From Panacibacter microcysteis (lineage in GTDB: Bacteria > Bacteroidota > Bacteroidia > Chitinophagales > Chitinophagaceae): DNA of 64,000 nucleotides. A program made the translations under genes and the position numbers. The stretch is taken from positions 1,488,001-1,552,000 of the forward strand of contig NZ_JADWYR010000001.1 of the NCBI RefSeq assembly GCF_015831355.1. The letters run 5' to 3'. Positions 8,257 through 16,884 of this stretch are shown one piece after another. Positions within the stretch are counted from its first letter, which is position 1. Each line of letters begins with the position of its first letter. The notes below the pieces were generated by a model that saw only the letters and a program-made list of their open reading frames with translations, ran no database searches and was not told the DNA's origin.

Positions 8257-10455
8257 ATGAATTATATGTCACTACGATTTAAAGCGCTGCATAACCTGTT
8301 GAGTGTACCGGATGTAAAAGTGGAAAGTCCAGACCGTGTTACCGATATATTTGGCGAAAACGTTTTTACCATTAAAACAGCAAGGGAATACCTTAGTGAC
8401 GAAGCATTTAAAAGCCTGTCAACAAGCATTAAAGGGGGCAAAAGAATTGATCGCGCCATGGCGCACCAGATAGCAAATGGATTAAGGGCGTGGGCAGAAA
8501 AGAAAGGCGTAACTCACTTTACGCACTGGTTTCAGCCACTTACAGGCACCACTGCAGAAAAACACGATTCCTTTTTTACCATAAAAAGCGACGGCAGCCC
8601 GCTGGAAGAGTTTGACGGCGCTGCCCTTACCCAACAGGAGCCTGATGCTTCGTCGTTCCCCAGCGGTGGCCTGCGCGCAACTTTTGAAGCACGCGGATAT
8701 ACAGCATGGGACCCCTCCTCGCCGGTGTTTATCATGGAAATAGGCAATGGTAAAACCCTTTGCATACCTACCATCTTCGTTTCTTACACCGGCGAATCGC
8801 TCGACTATAAAGCGCCGTTACTAAAAGCTATTGAAGCAGTTAATAAAGCTTCTGTAGATGTGTGCAACTACTTCGATAAAAACATAGCCAAAGTAACACC
8901 CACGCTTGGCTGGGAGCAGGAATATTTTGTAATTGATGAAGGTCTTGCCAATGCCAGGCCAGACCTTATTCAATGTGGCAGAACTGTATTTGGCGCATCT
9001 CCGGCTAAAGGCCAGCAACTGGAAGATCATTACTTTGGATCTATACCGGAAAGAGTGTATGCATTTATGCGCGATTTTGAGCAGGAAGCCTATAAATTAG
9101 GCATTCCATTGCGCACCCGCCACAACGAAGTGGCACCAGCCCAGTTTGAGTGTGCACCTATTTTTGAAGAAGTAAACCTTGCTGTTGACCACAACATCCT
9201 GCTGATGGATATTATGGAACGCGTGGCCAGGAGACACAAGCTAAAAGTGCTTTTTCACGAGAAACCGTTTGCCGGCATCAATGGCAGCGGTAAGCACAAC
9301 AACTGGAGCCTGGCAACTGACACAGGCGTAAACCTGCTTGCACCGGGTAAAACTCCAAAGACAAACCTGATGTTCCTTACATTCTTTGTGAACTCCATCA
9401 AAGCAGTGCATGATTACGCTGATGTGTTGCGGGCTTCTATTGCATCAGCTGGTAACGACCACAGGTTAGGCGCCAATGAAGCACCGCCGGCAATCATCTC
9501 GGTTTTTATAGGTGAGTACCTTACAAAAGTTTTGTATGATATCGAAACACGGGTAGGTGATAAATTTGATGAACAGGATGAAGCAATCTTAAAACTGGAC
9601 CTGCATCGCAGTATACCCGAACTCATGCTTGATAATACGGACCGGAACCGCACATCGCCTTTTGCATTTACAGGCAATAAATTTGAGTTTCGTGCGGTAG
9701 GCTCTGCTGCCAACTGTGCCAATGCGATGATAGCGCTCAATACGATTATGGCTGAGACATTGCGCACGTTTAAACAGGATGTGGACGGATTGATTGAAAA
9801 AGGCGAAAAGAAAGAGATCGCCATCATGCACATTATTCAGAAATACATTGTTGAAAGCAAGAAAGTTTTGTTTGAAGGCGATGGCTACAGCGACGAATGG
9901 CACCACGAGGCAGAACGCCGCGGCCTGGCAAATGTACCAACCACGCCGCTTGCGCTGGATGCAATGATCTCTGAAAGAACAAAACAGCTTTTTGAAAGCA
10001 ACAACGTGTACAACCACCTGGAGCTGGAAGCCCGTCATGAAATAGAATTGGAAAAGTACATTAAGAAGGTGCAGATTGAAGCGAGGGTAATGGGTGACCT
10101 GGCACTTAACCACATTATACCTTCTGCTATTGAGTATATGAACAAGGTTACGGCCAACATCAACAGTATAAAAGCAACCGGCTTACCAGATACCGCTTAC
10201 GCAAGCCAGTTTGAGATACTGAAGCAAATGACAGAACGCGTTCAAACCATTTACAGTAAAGTGCATGCGATGGTAGAGAAGAGAAAGATCGTAAATAATA
10301 TGGAAGATACGCGTACCAAAGCCATTGCTTACTGTACGCAAATCAAAGAGCCGTTTTTTGATGAGATACGCTATAATGTGGATAAGCTGGAAGCATTGGT
10401 AAACGATGAATTATGGACACTTCCCAAATACCGGGAAATGCTTTTGCTGAGATAA
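8257..10455 (+). CDS. glnN: Glutamine synthetase type III
   Basis: The 732-residue protein has the GSIII layout: a unique N-terminal domain containing THWFQPLTG and HDSFF, then GWEQEYFVI, RHNEVAPAQFE, NGSGKHNNWS and the long C-terminal helical region ending near residue 732. GSIII is the usual bacteroidal enzyme and forms double hexamers. It carries out the same ATP-dependent ammonia assimilation as the upstream type II gene. An alternative ATG nine bases downstream (8266) is equally plausible. It is transcribed alone, bounded by terminators on both sides. Confidence 0.95.
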   Translation: MNYMSLRFKALHNLLSVPDVKVESPDRVTDIFGENVFTIKTAREYLSDEAFKSLSTSIKGGKRIDRAMAHQIANGLRAWAEKKGVTHFTHWFQPLTGTTAEKHDSFFTIKSDGSPLEEFDGAALTQQEPDASSFPSGGLRATFEARGYTAWDPSSPVFIMEIGNGKTLCIPTIFVSYTGESLDYKAPLLKAIEAVNKASVDVCNYFDKNIAKVTPTLGWEQEYFVIDEGLANARPDLIQCGRTVFGASPAKGQQLEDHYFGSIPERVYAFMRDFEQEAYKLGIPLRTRHNEVAPAQFECAPIFEEVNLAVDHNILLMDIMERVARRHKLKVLFHEKPFAGINGSGKHNNWSLATDTGVNLLAPGKTPKTNLMFLTFFVNSIKAVHDYADVLRASIASAGNDHRLGANEAPPAIISVFIGEYLTKVLYDIETRVGDKFDEQDEAILKLDLHRSIPELMLDNTDRNRTSPFAFTGNKFEFRAVGSAANCANAMIALNTIMAETLRTFKQDVDGLIEKGEKKEIAIMHIIQKYIVESKKVLFEGDGYSDEWHHEAERRGLANVPTTPLALDAMISERTKQLFESNNVYNHLELEARHEIELEKYIKKVQIEARVMGDLALNHIIPSAIEYMNKVTANINSIKATGLPDTAYASQFEILKQMTERVQTIYSKVHAMVEKRKIVNNMEDTRTKAIAYCTQIKEPFFDEIRYNVDKLEALVNDELWTLPKYREMLLLR

Positions 10456-10476
10456 AAACTCTGCCTGAAAAAGTTA

Positions 10477-10509
10477 AAAGAAACCCCCGCCACGTGCGGG
10501 GGTTTCTTT
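10477..10509. terminator. Strong terminator after glutamine synthetase III
   Basis: A perfect 14-bp stem (AAAGAAACCCCCGC and complement) with a 5-base loop, just downstream of the stop codon. A and T ends make it usable on either strand. Confidence 0.9.
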
Positions 10510-10584
10510 GTAGGGCAGCTATCTTTAATAAGGTGTTTACTGATTACGCTGACCGTTTCCGGGGTTGCTGAATAATGTTTTGCC

Positions 10585-10636
10585 GTACAAGTGTGCGACG
10601 CAACAGGAGCTTAATGGCAGCACAACAGCCTGGTAC
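10585..10636 (+). repeat. Interspersed repeat copy E, type 1
   Basis: Core GTGCGACGCAAC, middle AGGAGCTTAATGGCAGCACA, end GCCTGGTACA. It lies just beyond the minus-strand terminator of the OmpA gene, so it would be transcribed only on read-through. Confidence 0.85.
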
Positions 10637-10640
10637 ATAT

Positions 10641-10668
10641 AAAAAAAACCCCGCCATTTAGCGGGGTT
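10641..10668 (-). terminator. Terminator of the membrane-anchored OmpA gene
   Basis: On the minus strand an 8-bp stem AACCCCGC/GCGGGGTT with a 6-base loop is followed by eight T. It lies between the gene's stop codon and repeat copy E. Confidence 0.9.
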
Positions 10669-10685
10669 GGTATATTTCGAAATCT

Positions 10686-11360
10686 TTATTTTTCTCTTAC
10701 ACCAAGCGAGATCCTGCGGTCTTTCTGTTTTTCCACATCAGGCGCATCTGCAGCAGCTTTTGCGTACTGCGAGCCATAGCCTTCAGCGCCGAGCAATTGC
10801 GCTTCATTGGCCTGTTTGGATTTTATAGCACTCAACACTGCATCTCCACGCTCCTGCGATAGCTTCATGTTGGCTGCGCTATCGCCCGTTTTGTCTGTGT
10901 AACCACCAATTTTCACTTTCAGCTTTGGATATGCTTTGAGTATGGCTGCTATGTTTTGAACCTGTACGTTGCTTTCTTCTGTAATTTCTGCACTACCGGT
11001 TTTAAAATTGAGGTTATCAAAATCGAACCATACATCTTTGCCTGCTTTACTTGTTGAATCGTTGAGGAAAGTAACAAGCTGATCTTCTATACCACCTTTG
11101 AATGCCTCAATTTCTACGCCGCCGGGTAAAGTAACTTTCATGGAAGGTGCTTTATGCTCTTCTGTTGTTGCCGCGGCAGCATGCTCTTCGTGGTGCGCTG
11201 TTGCAGCACCTTCTGCAGCTTCATGGTGTGTGCCGCCCGGAACAAAATCTCCGTGCCATTGCATCATCAACACCAGGAAACAGAAAACAGCCGCAAAGCC
11301 AAGAAAGATCGTCAATACATATTTTCTAATGCTGTGCTCGTCGAAGTGTACTTTACTCAT
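10686..11360 (-). CDS. Membrane-anchored OmpA-domain protein
   Basis: A 224-residue protein. One membrane helix (about residues 13-33) is followed by a His/Ala/Glu-rich linker (about 43-70) with repeated HHEE-like stretches. An OmpA-like domain (about 105-224) follows, with FKTGSAEITEESNVQVQNIA and IGGYTDKTGDS. The uncleaved helix suggests an inner-membrane anchor with a periplasmic peptidoglycan-binding domain. The histidine-rich linker could bind metal, but this is inference. It is upstream of, and probably not co-transcribed with, the peptidase-like gene, which lies 58 bases upstream on the same strand. Confidence 0.85.
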   Translation of the reverse strand: MSKVHFDEHSIRKYVLTIFLGFAAVFCFLVLMMQWHGDFVPGGTHHEAAEGAATAHHEEHAAAATTEEHKAPSMKVTLPGGVEIEAFKGGIEDQLVTFLNDSTSKAGKDVWFDFDNLNFKTGSAEITEESNVQVQNIAAILKAYPKLKVKIGGYTDKTGDSAANMKLSQERGDAVLSAIKSKQANEAQLLGAEGYGSQYAKAAADAPDVEKQKDRRISLGVREK

Positions 11361-11418
11361 ACGTTTAATTTTATGCTGCGCTAAAGTAAAAACTAATTGT
11401 AATATTTTAAAAATGAAA

Positions 11419-12126
11419 TTAATGGCTGTGTCTTGCTGATGCGTATTGCATCATCCCAAGGAGTATGTCCGGGTCCGGGCAGTTGGTGAGGTATTTTTCA
11501 CGTTCACTAAGTTTACAAACCCCGGGATAATCACCTTCTTTTAATTCCATGTTTTCTATTACCTGCAAATGCAAATGTGGTGGCCAGTAGCCGTTCTCTT
11601 CAGGTGTACCGAAATGTGCAAACAGCTGGCCACGATTTATGTAATGACCTTCTTTCAAAACGGCGATATCCGGTAATGATAAATGCCCGTATAGTGTGTA
11701 GAAGGCCATACCATCCAGTTGGTGCAGCAGTACAATTGTTGCACCGTAATCACCATACGCGTTATTGAATGCAAAGCTATGCACCATGCCACCCAGCGGT
11801 GCAAACACAGGAGTACCTGCACTGCCCCATATGTCTACACCGAGGTGAAGGCGCCGCGGCTCTTCATGAGCAGCAGTATGAAAATGCGGGCTACGGCTGT
11901 AAATGGTTCTGTTTTCAGCATAACCACCAATTCCATACAATGCCCCGGTGTTTTGTAATTCGGTATGTACATATGCTGAAAACAACAATGTATCAGTAAG
12001 AATGGGTGGTGTAAGTTTTGTATTGGCATCAGTAAAATCCATTAACAACAACCTGTCGTGCTCCGCTTTAAACGGCACAACCGGGTGAAAAGTGCTGCTG
12101 TATTTCCTGAGTAAATTGGCTATCAT
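11419..12126 (-). CDS. M23-family peptidase-like protein without signal peptide
   Basis: The 235-residue protein has the LytM/M23 fold: HLGVDIWGSAGTPVFAPLGG with His and Asp zinc ligands, then HLHLQ with the third ligand His. The middle HxH positions are present, so activity is possible. It has no obvious export signal, unlike most cell-wall M23 endopeptidases, so its location and substrate are uncertain. The ATG at 12126 is followed by a plausible soluble N terminus. It is divergent from the phosphatidylserine decarboxylase gene. Confidence 0.8.
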   Translation of the reverse strand: MIANLLRKYSSTFHPVVPFKAEHDRLLLMDFTDANTKLTPPILTDTLLFSAYVHTELQNTGALYGIGGYAENRTIYSRSPHFHTAAHEEPRRLHLGVDIWGSAGTPVFAPLGGMVHSFAFNNAYGDYGATIVLLHQLDGMAFYTLYGHLSLPDIAVLKEGHYINRGQLFAHFGTPEENGYWPPHLHLQVIENMELKEGDYPGVCKLSEREKYLTNCPDPDILLGMMQYASARHSH

Positions 12127-12187
12127 ACAAGCATTAGTCGTTTAAATATAAAGAAGTTTACACTCTGCCATGTATAAGGTTAACTAT

Positions 12188-12195
12188 TATCTTTG
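12188..12195 (+). promoter_or_regulatory. -7 promoter box of phosphatidylserine decarboxylase
   Basis: TATCTTTG matches TAnnTTTG exactly, 17 bases before the start codon, implying a very short leader. No clear TTTG is seen at the expected upstream distance. Confidence 0.55.
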
Positions 12196-12212
12196 CCGCT
12201 CAATTCCTATTC

Positions 12213-12869
12213 ATGACAATTCACCGGGAAGGTTATAAATCTATTGCCATTGCAGCCTTATTATTCGGGCTTATTAATATTATTTCTTTCAGCTTTTTGA
12301 GTGAGACAGCTCCCCTGGTTACAACACTTATTTTCATCGTTACGCTTTTTCTCTTTCTTTTTATTGTTTCCTTTTTTCGTATTCCAAAACGTACACTTAC
12401 CATTAGCAATAACCAGGTTATTTGCCCTGCAGATGGTAAAGTAGTAGTTATAGAAGAAATTACCGATAAAGAATTTTACAACGACAGGCGCATACAGGTG
12501 AGCATTTTTATGAGCCCGGCCAACGTGCATGTGAACCGCAACCCCATGAGTGGCAGGGTTACCTACAGCAAATACCACAAAGGAAAATACCTGGTGGCAT
12601 GGCACCCCAAATCTTCCGAAGAAAACGAAAGGCACAGCGTGGTAATAGAAAATAACAGTGGCTCTATACTTGTAAAGCAGATAGCCGGTGCACTGGCAAA
12701 AAGGATCTGTAACTATCTTTCTGTAGGAGATGAAGTTAAACAAGGCACAGAGCTTGGCTTCATAAAATTTGGCAGCCGTGTAGATGTATTGTTGCCACTA
12801 CATGCAAAAGTAAATGTGCAAATGAATGAAGTAGTAAAAGGCGGCGTTACTGTACTGGCAAGTTTTTAA
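12213..12869 (+). CDS. psd: Phosphatidylserine decarboxylase (short, type II)
   Basis: Makes phosphatidylethanolamine from phosphatidylserine using a self-made pyruvoyl group. The 218-residue proenzyme has two N-terminal membrane segments (about 11-30 and 33-54). These are followed by CPADGKVV, SPANVHVNR and the autocleavage site FGSR at Gly187-Ser188. The length and the FGSRVD form match the short bacterial type, in which cleavage leaves a small alpha chain of about 30 residues. It stands alone, convergent with the glycosyltransferase gene, with a repeat immediately after its stop. Confidence 0.92.
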   Translation: MTIHREGYKSIAIAALLFGLINIISFSFLSETAPLVTTLIFIVTLFLFLFIVSFFRIPKRTLTISNNQVICPADGKVVVIEEITDKEFYNDRRIQVSIFMSPANVHVNRNPMSGRVTYSKYHKGKYLVAWHPKSSEENERHSVVIENNSGSILVKQIAGALAKRICNYLSVGDEVKQGTELGFIKFGSRVDVLLPLHAKVNVQMNEVVKGGVTVLASF

Positions 12870-12873
12870 TTGT

Positions 12874-12926
12874 TGTAGCCGGCTGCATTGCTGCTATTGA
12901 GCTTTTGTTGTGTCACTCACTTGTAC
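12874..12926 (-). repeat. Interspersed repeat copy F, type 2
   Basis: TGTAGCCGGCTGC begins 4 bases after the psd stop codon and the core ends in TTGTAC. A GGCAAC directly after the core can pair with the GTTG of the core. Confidence 0.85.
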
Positions 12927-12943
12927 GGCAACAAATACTTCAG

Positions 12944-14050
12944 CTATTGGTTCGTGTGTTGCAAGCCTTCATCATATATATTCATACATTTTTGATAATA
13001 CGCTGCGGCACTATAATATGCTTCAAAAATAGCCGCCAGTTGTGCTCCTGTTTTTAGTTTATCCTGTTGTTGTATCAATCTTATGCGGCCAGCCCAATCT
13101 TCAACATTAAAGTTATTGATCACGCTTGCTGGCAATGCTTCTTTTACCTGTGCGGTAACCTCACCGGTTTCATACGTAACAAACGGTAAGCCCTGGGCAA
13201 TATATTCAACCAACACCAGCGGGCCAGATTCTGATGTAGCTGTATGTATAGCCAGATCGAACTGGTGCAGTATCGGCTGTATGTTTTTGCAATCTGTAAT
13301 GTAACGCACATATTTCTCCTGTCCTTCACTGCTTACCAATGCAACAATACTTTCGTAATAGTTTTTATCGGCAACCGAGCCAATAATGGTAAGCTTATAG
13401 CGGGTTTCGGCGGCATTCAGGTAAGCGAGTAGTTGTATGGCAAAGGCCATGTTTTTTACCGGTACAAAATTGCCTGTCATTACAAGTTCTGTGAAAGCGC
13501 TTTCTTTCCTGGCGGTTAAGGCTTTATCATGCACATAGCGTATAACAGTATTGGCAAGCGTAAATGTTTGCGATTCTTTTGTACACGCTTTTTGAATGGC
13601 CCAGGCTTTCAGTTGTTCAGATACGGCTATGAAAACAACACCGGCAAACATTTTCTTTTCCAGTGCGGTTGCACTGGTGTGTATACGGTATCCATGATGT
13701 TCATGATAAAATACCGGTGTCTTTAAACCAAATATTTTTTTAGCCAGCCACAGGTAGCGCAGGTTATGGCGGGAATGTACATGTACAATATCAAATTTTC
13801 TTACTGTTTTTATTAACCGCAGCATGGTAAACGGGTTCCATTTACTACGACGGTTAAGATTAACAAGCGGGATATTTTTATGTAAAGATTCAGCCAGTGG
13901 CCCAGGTGTAACAGTGGTAAGAACGGTTACATGATGCCCATGCTCATACAAGAGATTGCTGAGTGTAACCAACACTCTTTCTGCACCGCCAATGTGTAAG
14001 CGGTCTATTACCTGTACAATATTGAATGTTGTAGTAACTGGTGTGGGCAT
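12944..14050 (-). CDS. Glycosyltransferase family 4
   Basis: The 368-residue soluble protein has the GT-B fold. The N-terminal domain opens with a nucleotide-binding-like RLHIGGAERVLVTLSNLL, followed by HVHSRHN and YHEHHG. The C-terminal domain contains TSESGPLVLVEYIAQGLPFV, which carries the E-x7-E donor-sugar motif of GT4. The likely role is addition of a hexose to an envelope glycan or lipid; donor and acceptor cannot be read from sequence. It is a single gene, not part of a visible polysaccharide cluster, convergent with psd. Confidence 0.85.
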   Translation of the reverse strand: MPTPVTTTFNIVQVIDRLHIGGAERVLVTLSNLLYEHGHHVTVLTTVTPGPLAESLHKNIPLVNLNRRSKWNPFTMLRLIKTVRKFDIVHVHSRHNLRYLWLAKKIFGLKTPVFYHEHHGYRIHTSATALEKKMFAGVVFIAVSEQLKAWAIQKACTKESQTFTLANTVIRYVHDKALTARKESAFTELVMTGNFVPVKNMAFAIQLLAYLNAAETRYKLTIIGSVADKNYYESIVALVSSEGQEKYVRYITDCKNIQPILHQFDLAIHTATSESGPLVLVEYIAQGLPFVTYETGEVTAQVKEALPASVINNFNVEDWAGRIRLIQQQDKLKTGAQLAAIFEAYYSAAAYYQKCMNIYDEGLQHTNQ

Positions 14051-14161
14051 GCGCCAATAAAAATAAATGAATAAACCTTTTGCTGCAAATTACCATTGGT
14101 AACAATGAAGGCTTTATTGGTGCACGGTGTTACACCCGAAGCCGATGAATAATGAGTTGTA

Positions 14162-14213
14162 GCACAAGTGTGCGACGCAACAGCCGATGCCACAAAGGGC
14201 GAAGCCGGGTACA
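14162..14213 (+). repeat. Interspersed repeat copy G, type 1
   Basis: Core GTGCGACGCAAC, then AGCCGATGCCACA and GCCGGGTACA. The GCCGG end is 6 bases from the stop codon of the response regulator gene. Confidence 0.85.
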
Positions 14214-14219
14214 AAAAAA

Positions 14220-14873
14220 TCAGATCAGTTTATTCTGCACTGCAAACTTTACCAGCGAGGCCGTATTGGACACCTTGAGCTTGGCAATAAGATTTTTTCT
14301 ATGCGTGTCTGCGGTCTTTACCGAAATAAACAATGTATCTGCAATTTCCTGGTTGGTAAAACCTTCAGCTATCAGCCGCAGTACAGATTGTTCGCGTGTG
14401 GTGATAAGGTTTTCGGAAAAGTGTATATATTCTTTGGTGGTTTTTGGCGCACCATTCTTTGAGAAAAAATGCGCAATGGAAGCAGAAAAATAAATCTCTC
14501 CGCGGTTAACCGCATGCAGTGCCCTTATCAGTTCTGCGCTGCCTGCGTCTTTTAGCACGTAAGCGTTTGCACCGGCTTTTAATGCATTGGTAACCGTTAC
14601 AAGATCATTGGCTGTGCTTAGCATAATGATCTTCATATTTGGGTAGATCTGTTTAATTGCAATAGTGGCTTGTATGCCATCTATAATGGGCATGTGTACA
14701 TCCATTAATACCGCATCGTAATCTTTGCTGTTGCACTTTTCTACGGCTTCTTTACCATTGATGGCAAAGCCGGCAACCTCAATTTTAAGGTCTTGTTTTA
14801 ATACAAACTGCAGACCTTCTATAAAAAGACGATGATCGTCTGCTACCAGCAGTTTAAGTTTTTGTTCAGGCAT
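14220..14873 (-). CDS. NarL/LuxR-type response regulator
   Basis: The 217-residue protein has a receiver domain (about 1-120) with Asp-Asp near residue 12, the phosphoacceptor Asp in DAVLMDVHMP (about residue 57) and Lys in VLKDAG. A LuxR-type helix-turn-helix follows (about 150-210: LTTREQSVLRLIAEGFTNQEIAD). Its start overlaps the end of the histidine kinase gene by 8 bases, so the two form a two-component pair. The target genes are unknown. Confidence 0.93.
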   Translation of the reverse strand: MPEQKLKLLVADDHRLFIEGLQFVLKQDLKIEVAGFAINGKEAVEKCNSKDYDAVLMDVHMPIIDGIQATIAIKQIYPNMKIIMLSTANDLVTVTNALKAGANAYVLKDAGSAELIRALHAVNRGEIYFSASIAHFFSKNGAPKTTKEYIHFSENLITTREQSVLRLIAEGFTNQEIADTLFISVKTADTHRKNLIAKLKVSNTASLVKFAVQNKLI

Positions 14874-16725
14874 AAACTAAAGGGAATTCAATGATTGTAC
14901 GAAAACCGGCTCCTGGTTTTGAATCAAATTCCAGCTCGGCATTCAGCGCCTGGGAACGTGTGGTGATGTTTGATAAACCATAACCTTTTGCAGGCGTGGT
15001 AAGATCAAAACCTTTGCCGTCATCTTCGTACATAAAAATAATTTTATCATCACGGTTAACAAGCTCAATACTTACATTTTTTGCATGTGCATATTTGAGG
15101 GTGTTGTTTATAAGCTCCTGCGTAATTCTAAAAAGGTTGTATTCGGCTTTCTGATCCATTCTCTTGCCAACAACGTTTGCAGAAAGCGTGAAGTTGATTT
15201 CCTGCAGATCGTTTATCCGGTTTACCAGTTCTTCTGTTGCAGCCATGTATCCTTTATCAATCAGCGTTGGAGATTCGAGATCGTTCATCACCAGCCGCAG
15301 GTCCATAATAGAATTATCAATGAGCGAGATTGCATTTCCGAGCAGCGTTGTATTTTTTGGTGTCTGGCTGCCTTTAATGCTTCGTAAAAACATTCTTGCC
15401 GTAGACAGTTTTGTACCAAGATCATCATGCAGATCGAGTGAAATTTTTGTCTTGAGCTCCTGTGCCCTTACCAGCTTGTTATAGAAATAACGAAACTCTA
15501 TGGCTACATACATAAAGAAAGAAATCGGGAGGCCTAATAAAGCTACACTTATTAAACCACTAAAGAAGGAGTTAAGATCTTCTGATCCAAAATCTTTTAC
15601 CTGCAGTGCCACAACCGCTGCAGCGCAGGAAAGCACGCAGAAGATCATTACCTGGGCCAGCGGGTTGATCTTACCGTTTTTCTTGCGCAGCGATAAGTAA
15701 GACAGCCTGATGCTTTCCAGGCTTGCAAGGAACGGGTATATAAAAATTTGCGGGTTTACATACTGGCTGATAACATCATTAAACGGTGTAAAATAAAGCG
15801 CAATAGTAGCAACCATAAAAATAAAAAAGAACCACCACCAAAAACCACGCTTCAGGTAAAAACCGCTATAAGTTGCCAGCAACAGGAACCAGCTTCCGAT
15901 GGTGAAAAATAATGAACCGGGAATACGTAACATATTACTCAGGTCCACATCATGTATTTTGTAAACCAGCAAAGCGTACAACACATAACCGGCTGCGTTG
16001 AAAAGATCGAATACACCCAGCCACAGGTTTACTTTTTCTTTGCGGTACACAAAATAAAAAGCAAAATGCAGCAATAAAACAATAATAAAAATGGCTGCCT
16101 TTGAAACCGTCATACCAAAACTGTTGTGAAAAGAATCCACACGTTGCTGCTGTTGAGACCACAAACCAATACGCATTTTAAACAACGCATTGTTTAGCGA
16201 AGGATACGCGTAGTCTGTTATATAATTTGGTAAACATAACCTTACTGCAATTACATGCTGCCCGCTAAAGTCAAACACAAGCGGTACAGACTGGTTGATG
16301 GGGTTGTAAGCCTTAACCTGCTGCCTGTTGGCAGATACCTTTCCATACTGAATAAATGGTTTGCCATCAAGATAAATTTCTGTAGCAGCGTTTTGTACAA
16401 TATGCAAATACACAGGCTGGTTACCAAAGCTGCTGTCTAAAGAAATATGAAAGCGCAGCCAGCAAATGTCATTGCCAATGAGTTGCCTGTATTCAGTAAC
16501 ATCCAATGCAGGATTAATTGCTTTCCATGCTGTGTCATTATAGTCTGTGGCCGACCATTTTTTGTTATCTCCTTTCATCAATTTCCAACCACTGTCAAGT
16601 ACCAGGCCTTCTGCCGGAAATTTGTTTACATACAGTGCTTGGTTATTTGTTTGCGCCGCCGGCTGCAGGTAAAAGCAACAGGCAGCAAGCGTACAAAACA
16701 ATATGTAAACAGCATATTTCATCAT
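14866..16725 (-). CDS. 7TM-DISM sensor histidine kinase (HisKA_3)
   Basis: A 619-residue protein. A signal peptide (about 1-24) precedes a jelly-roll extracellular sensor of the 7TMR-DISMED2 type (about 30-190) that resembles carbohydrate-binding folds. Seven membrane helices follow (about 205-405). The kinase part starts with the phosphoacceptor His in SLDLHDDLGTKLSTARMFLR and ends with an HATPase domain (N box QELINNTLKYA, G box DDGKGFDL). It should phosphorylate the overlapping LuxR-type regulator. The ligand may be a soluble sugar or metabolite, judged only from the sensor family. Confidence 0.9.
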   Translation of the reverse strand: MMKYAVYILFCTLAACCFYLQPAAQTNNQALYVNKFPAEGLVLDSGWKLMKGDNKKWSATDYNDTAWKAINPALDVTEYRQLIGNDICWLRFHISLDSSFGNQPVYLHIVQNAATEIYLDGKPFIQYGKVSANRQQVKAYNPINQSVPLVFDFSGQHVIAVRLCLPNYITDYAYPSLNNALFKMRIGLWSQQQQRVDSFHNSFGMTVSKAAIFIIVLLLHFAFYFVYRKEKVNLWLGVFDLFNAAGYVLYALLVYKIHDVDLSNMLRIPGSLFFTIGSWFLLLATYSGFYLKRGFWWWFFFIFMVATIALYFTPFNDVISQYVNPQIFIYPFLASLESIRLSYLSLRKKNGKINPLAQVMIFCVLSCAAAVVALQVKDFGSEDLNSFFSGLISVALLGLPISFFMYVAIEFRYFYNKLVRAQELKTKISLDLHDDLGTKLSTARMFLRSIKGSQTPKNTTLLGNAISLIDNSIMDLRLVMNDLESPTLIDKGYMAATEELVNRINDLQEINFTLSANVVGKRMDQKAEYNLFRITQELINNTLKYAHAKNVSIELVNRDDKIIFMYEDDGKGFDLTTPAKGYGLSNITTRSQALNAELEFDSKPGAGFRTIIEFPLVYA

Positions 16726-16751
16726 AGATCTACAACAAAGAAGAAGATTAT

Positions 16752-16802
16752 AAAGCCAGCTATGGTACTTTGGGCATCGTCCCTTGTGTCACTCACTTGT
16801 AC
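16752..16802 (-). repeat. Interspersed repeat copy H, type 2
   Basis: A diverged copy: core GTGACACAAGGGACGATGCC and an AGCTGGCTTTA end that faces the start of the histidine kinase gene. The bases just after the core (GCAACAAGGTATGC) look like the remains of an opposing core. Confidence 0.75.
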
Positions 16803-16884
16803 TGCAACAAGGTATGCAGCTTTTCGATGCTCAAGTAAAAAATGCATCAATACAACAACCGCATGCAACTATCGCTGTAATGCT

